DNA of 9,902 bases from Flavihumibacter sp. (GTDB taxonomy: Bacteria; Bacteroidota; Bacteroidia; Chitinophagales; Chitinophagaceae): the NCBI GenBank assembly GCA_025455285.1, contig JALOMU010000023.1, positions 1 through 9,902 on the forward strand, read 5' to 3'. Position 1 is the first letter of the stretch. Each line of letters opens with the position of its first letter. A program made the translations under genes and the position numbers. A model generated the notes under the pieces. The model was not told where the DNA came from and made no database searches. It saw nothing but the letters and a program-made list of their open reading frames with translations. Below are positions 7,349 to 9,902 of this stretch, piece after piece.

Positions 7349-8005
7349 ATGGAACGACTGGATGTATTAACCAACTATTTATTACAACAAAAAAGAATCA
7401 GCATTCCTGGTTTGGGCACGCTGCATATGGAGCGGGTACCGGCAAGAACAGATTTTGTGAATGCCAGGATTCTACCGCCTCTGTACAGATTCCGGTTTGA
7501 TCAGTATTTTGACGCACCTGATAAAGACCTGTTTGGATATTTGTCTAATCACCTGGGTATCCCGGATTTTGAGGCCGTAAAATGGTATAACGAATTTGCT
7601 TATGCCTTACGGGCCAAAATAAGGAATAACGAAACTGCAGAATGGCCCGGACTGGGAAGTTTTGTTTCAGATGAAAAAGGTGAAATATTATTCGAAACAG
7701 AGAAGCCTTCTTTTGATCTTCCAGATCCGGTTCCGGCTAACCGGATCATACACGAACACACGGAGCATGCAATCCTGGTTGGAGACCGTGAAGTTTTGGT
7801 ATCTGATCTTACTGAACGGTCTTCCGAGGCAGTTTTCGTTGAACGGGGCTCCTGGTGGATCTATGCATTAATTATTGCAGCGCTGGCTTTGATCGCCATC
7901 GGCTACCATTACTTTATGCAAGACGCTGGTCAACAAAGTGGGGGAAGCCAGCAAAAGGTGCCGGCCTACCAAATGCCTTCCACCAGCAGAACCATTAATA
8001 ACTAG
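7349..8005 (+). CDS. Membrane-anchored double HU-CCDC81-like protein, lacking a SPOR domain
   Basis: A 218-residue protein with two HU/IHF-superfamily units of the bacterial HU-CCDC81 type. The first opens MERLDVLTNYLLQQKRISIP and carries IPGLGTL (19-25); the second carries WPGLGSF (99-105) followed by a DEKGEILFE strand. A spacer (about 120-165) leads to one transmembrane helix (about 169-190, WWIYALIIAALALIAIGYHY) and a 28-residue Gln/Ser/Pro-rich tail. With no signal peptide, the HU units should be cytoplasmic and the tail periplasmic. Bacteroidota relatives commonly end in a peptidoglycan-binding SPOR domain and have been proposed to tie DNA or a cytoplasmic scaffold to the envelope; here the gene stops without one. 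It starts 61 bp after the barrel gene and ends 1 bp before the methyltransferase. DNA binding is not shown by sequence alone. Confidence 0.85.
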   Translation: MERLDVLTNYLLQQKRISIPGLGTLHMERVPARTDFVNARILPPLYRFRFDQYFDAPDKDLFGYLSNHLGIPDFEAVKWYNEFAYALRAKIRNNETAEWPGLGSFVSDEKGEILFETEKPSFDLPDPVPANRIIHEHTEHAILVGDREVLVSDLTERSSEAVFVERGSWWIYALIIAALALIAIGYHYFMQDAGQQSGGSQQKVPAYQMPSTSRTINN

Positions 8006-8006
8006 T

Positions 8007-8906
8007 ATGGGATCGATTCATATTACTGCTTGCCCGGTTTGTGCTGCAGGTACCATTCACCCGGTACTTGAACTTCAGGACTTCTCGGTATCCAAAAAGG
8101 CATTTGCTATATGGGAATGCGAACAGTGCAGTTTTCGCTTTACGCAGGATATTCCTGACCAGGCGGCTATCGCACCTTTTTATAAATCTGAAAATTATAT
8201 ATCGCATAGTGATACCAATAAAGGATTTATAAATCGGTTATACCATCTCGTTAGACGTTTTACTTTAAGGGGTAAACGTTCCCTTGTAGAAAAGGAGAGT
8301 ACAAAAAAATCCGGGCGGTTGTTGGATGTAGGGGCAGGTACTGGTGCTTTTCTTATGGAAATGAAAGCTACCGGCTGGAATGTAACTGGTCTTGAACCGG
8401 ATGCGGATGCAAGAATACTGGCGCAATCTAAAACAGGTTTATTACTTCAGGAGCCGGATACACTGTTTCAACTACCTGTTGAAAATTTTGATGTTATCAC
8501 ACTTTGGCATGTGTTGGAGCATGTTCACGCATTACATGAATATCTCGATCAGTTTCATGGTTTATTGAAGCAGGATGGAGTTTTACTTATTGCAGTGCCC
8601 AATTATACATCCGGTGATGCCCATCATTATCAGCAATATTGGGCAGCTTATGACGTACCGAGACATCTGTATCATTTTTCTCCCAAAGCTATGCGTACAC
8701 TAATGGGAAAACACCATTTCAGGGTGTCGCATATTCTGCCTATGTGGTTTGATAGTTTTTATGTAAGTATGCTGAGTGAAACCTACCGCAAGGGTAAATC
8801 CAATCTGGTTGCGGCCTTTTGGCAGGGATTGAAATCCAATCTTGCTGCCATGGGGGATCTTGAGAAAGCGAGTTCGCTTATTTATGTTATCAAAAAAGTT
8901 AGTTGA
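8007..8906 (+). CDS. Class I SAM-dependent methyltransferase with N-terminal zinc ribbon
   Basis: A 299-residue protein. The N-terminus has a zinc-ribbon-like pair of knuckles, C9-P-V-C12 and C38-E-Q-C41. A Rossmann methyltransferase domain follows: SAM-binding motif I LLDVGAGTG (105-113), acidic Glu130 closing strand 2 (VTGLEPD), WHVLEHV (167-173) and LLIAVPN (193-199). DVPRHLYHF (216-224) is also typical of the Methyltransf_23/UbiG-like group. The substrate cannot be read from sequence; relatives with this layout include sugar, lipid and small-molecule methylases. The ATG at 8007 is preferred over an in-frame ATG at 7938, because the latter adds 23 residues with no family likeness and overlaps the HU-like gene by 68 bp. 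The 1-bp gap to the HU-like stop suggests translational coupling. The 3' end overlaps the convergent cyclotransferase gene by 8 bp. Confidence 0.92.
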   Translation: MGSIHITACPVCAAGTIHPVLELQDFSVSKKAFAIWECEQCSFRFTQDIPDQAAIAPFYKSENYISHSDTNKGFINRLYHLVRRFTLRGKRSLVEKESTKKSGRLLDVGAGTGAFLMEMKATGWNVTGLEPDADARILAQSKTGLLLQEPDTLFQLPVENFDVITLWHVLEHVHALHEYLDQFHGLLKQDGVLLIAVPNYTSGDAHHYQQYWAAYDVPRHLYHFSPKAMRTLMGKHHFRVSHILPMWFDSFYVSMLSETYRKGKSNLVAAFWQGLKSNLAAMGDLEKASSLIYVIKKVS

Positions 8907-9747
8907 ACCGGACTTCCAGGAGAACCGGCCAGAGTTTACCGGTAATATAGATTTTCCCGGATGCAGGGTCATAGGCAATTCCATTCAGTACAGCATCTCC
9001 ATTATTGTAATCGGTGTTTGGGAAGTACTGTTGTTTCATGGAATCCAGCATGCTGGATAAGTCAGCACGGGCTACTACCTGTCCGTTGGAAGGATCTATT
9101 TTCAGGATTTGATTGGTTTGCCATTTATTCGCATAGATATAACCGTTAATAAATTCCAGTTCATTCAGGTTATTAACTGGTCCGTATTGATCGGTAACAC
9201 TCAGTATGCGGGCAGTTTTAAAATCCGTTGGATCAAGAAAATACAGATTGCTGGAGCCATCGGATAAAATCAGGTGGGTGCTATCGTGGGTGAGTCCCCA
9301 TCCTTCGGTTTTGATCTGGAACTCGCCTGTTTTATTGAGCGTGGCCGGGTCGTAAATAAAGCCTTTTTTTTCTGTCCAGGTAATTTGAAATAATTTATCC
9401 TGGAATACGGTAATCCCTTCACCGAAATAATCCTTGCTTAAGGGTTGAGTGGCTCCTCTTTTGCCTGAAGGGAGATCAATTTTCGAAATCCTTGATTCAT
9501 ATTCATTTGAGTCCGGTTTTCCACCTGTTCCTTCATATAATTGTCCCTGATATACAACTAATCCCTGAACATAGGAACTTGCATCATGCGGAAAAACATT
9601 CACGGTACTTACCTGCATGGTAGCAGGAGCAGGCAAATTATTTGATGGAAGCTGTTGGCCATTATCTGCAGGTTGCGGAGCATTGCTACAGGCGCTTGCC
9701 AGCAAACATACCAGTATCGCGAAAAATAAGTTCTTTTTCATAGACAT
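8899..9747 (-). CDS. Glutaminyl-peptide cyclotransferase, plant-type, lipoprotein
   Basis: A 282-residue lipoprotein of the plant/bacterial-type glutamine cyclotransferase family (five-bladed propeller, Glu_cyclase_2), which turns N-terminal Gln of peptides into pyroglutamate and releases ammonia. Family blocks in order are YVQGL (59-63), YEGTG (71-75, whose Glu72 is the likely catalytic acid), FGEGIT (108-113), EGWGLT (148-153), SDGSS (162-166), NELEF (195-199), ANKW (206-209), LNGIAYD (254-260) and TGKLWP (269-274). The N-terminus is a lipoprotein signal ending LLASAC, with Cys20 as the lipidated residue, then a flexible Pro/Gln/Asn linker to about residue 45. The following residues (SNAPQPAD) are not a clear surface-export signal, so a periplasm-facing anchor is likely. 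Two starts are possible, 9747 and 9741 (MKKNLFF); both keep the signal. It is convergent with the methyltransferase. Confidence 0.93.
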   Translation of the reverse strand: MSMKKNLFFAILVCLLASACSNAPQPADNGQQLPSNNLPAPATMQVSTVNVFPHDASSYVQGLVVYQGQLYEGTGGKPDSNEYESRISKIDLPSGKRGATQPLSKDYFGEGITVFQDKLFQITWTEKKGFIYDPATLNKTGEFQIKTEGWGLTHDSTHLILSDGSSNLYFLDPTDFKTARILSVTDQYGPVNNLNELEFINGYIYANKWQTNQILKIDPSNGQVVARADLSSMLDSMKQQYFPNTDYNNGDAVLNGIAYDPASGKIYITGKLWPVLLEVRFN

Positions 9748-9752
9748 GCAAG

Positions 9753-9760
9753 CAAAGGTA
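9753..9760 (-). promoter_or_regulatory. -7 promoter element of the cyclotransferase gene
   Basis: On the minus strand this reads TACCTTTG, a full match to the Bacteroidota TAnnTTTG consensus. It ends only five bases before the ATG at 9747, so transcription would begin at about that ATG, giving a leaderless message or translation from the second ATG at 9741. No good TTTG is present at the -33 position; T-tracts lie just upstream of where it would be. Confidence 0.45.
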
Positions 9761-9841
9761 GGATGCCCACAGTTTCCATTCGTCTAAAAAACGCTAAAAA
9801 AGGGCCATTAATCTTTGAATTTCAACCAAAAAGCCGTTGTT

Positions 9842-9902
9842 TTACAGTTCTTCATCGAATATCCTCTGACTATTACTGTCGAAATCTACCCAATGAATTG
9901 CT
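9842..9902 (-). CDS. Possible C-terminal fragment of an unidentified minus-strand gene
   Basis: Reading leftward from the window edge, 19 codons give AIHWVDFDSNSQRIFDEEL and then TAA at 9844-9842. The acidic, well-mixed composition and the clean stop look like a real protein C-terminus, and the orientation fits a gene upstream of the cyclotransferase. The fragment is too short to name, and other frames here are also open over this length. The 94 bases between it and the cyclotransferase start (9748-9841) show T-tracts but no strong terminator hairpin. Confidence 0.4.
   Translation of the reverse strand, partial: AIHWVDFDSNSQRIFDEEL

Noticed and set aside
7938..8006. Upstream in-frame start extending the methyltransferase by 23 residues
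   Set aside because: The extra residues have no family likeness and overlap the HU-like gene by 68 bp; the zinc ribbon begins right after the ATG at 8007.

Overview
The window looks like an ordinary chromosomal segment of a Bacteroidota, most likely a Chitinophagaceae-like genus. The evidence is a HU-CCDC81-type protein and a TonB-receptor-like barrel without a plug, weak or absent Shine-Dalgarno sites, and start regions preceded by matches to the Bacteroidota -7 element TAnnTTTG. There are also signal peptides with Gln right after the predicted cleavage site, and moderate GC. No tRNA, rRNA, transposase, phage gene or CRISPR array is visible, and no stretch longer than about 155 bases lacks a gene.

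Layout. Positions 1-110 (minus) hold the first 36 codons of a cinA-like gene, divergent from a PBP4-type D-Ala-D-Ala carboxypeptidase/endopeptidase (161-1552, plus). That gene converges, with a 28-bp 3' overlap, on a minus-strand pair: a DoxX-family membrane protein (2019-2426) and then a YbgC-like hotdog thioesterase (1525-1950). The 68-bp gap of this pair carries a four-copy heptamer repeat bracketed by 8-bp direct repeats. A 153-bp divergent intergenic region (2427-2579) with a perfect DnaA-box match separates doxX from a plus-strand run of four genes. These are a 1010-residue secreted TPR protein (2580-5612), a 550-residue outer-membrane beta-barrel (5635-7287), a membrane-anchored double HU-CCDC81-like protein (7349-8005) and a zinc-ribbon SAM methyltransferase (8007-8906). 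That run converges, with an 8-bp overlap, on a lipoprotein of the plant-type glutaminyl-peptide cyclotransferase family (8899-9747, minus). The right edge has a possible C-terminal fragment of another minus-strand gene (9842-9902).

How the genes may work together. Most products belong to the envelope: a peptidoglycan-cleaving PBP4, a periplasmic TPR scaffold, an outer-membrane barrel and a periplasmic cyclotransferase. The TPR, barrel and HU-like genes together could place one protein in each envelope layer, with the HU-like domains facing the cytoplasm. This is the most interesting candidate for a little-described system, but the physical link is inference. A second link is chemical: all three predicted signal peptidase I substrates here would expose an N-terminal Gln, and the cyclotransferase family encoded in the same window converts N-terminal Gln to pyroglutamate.
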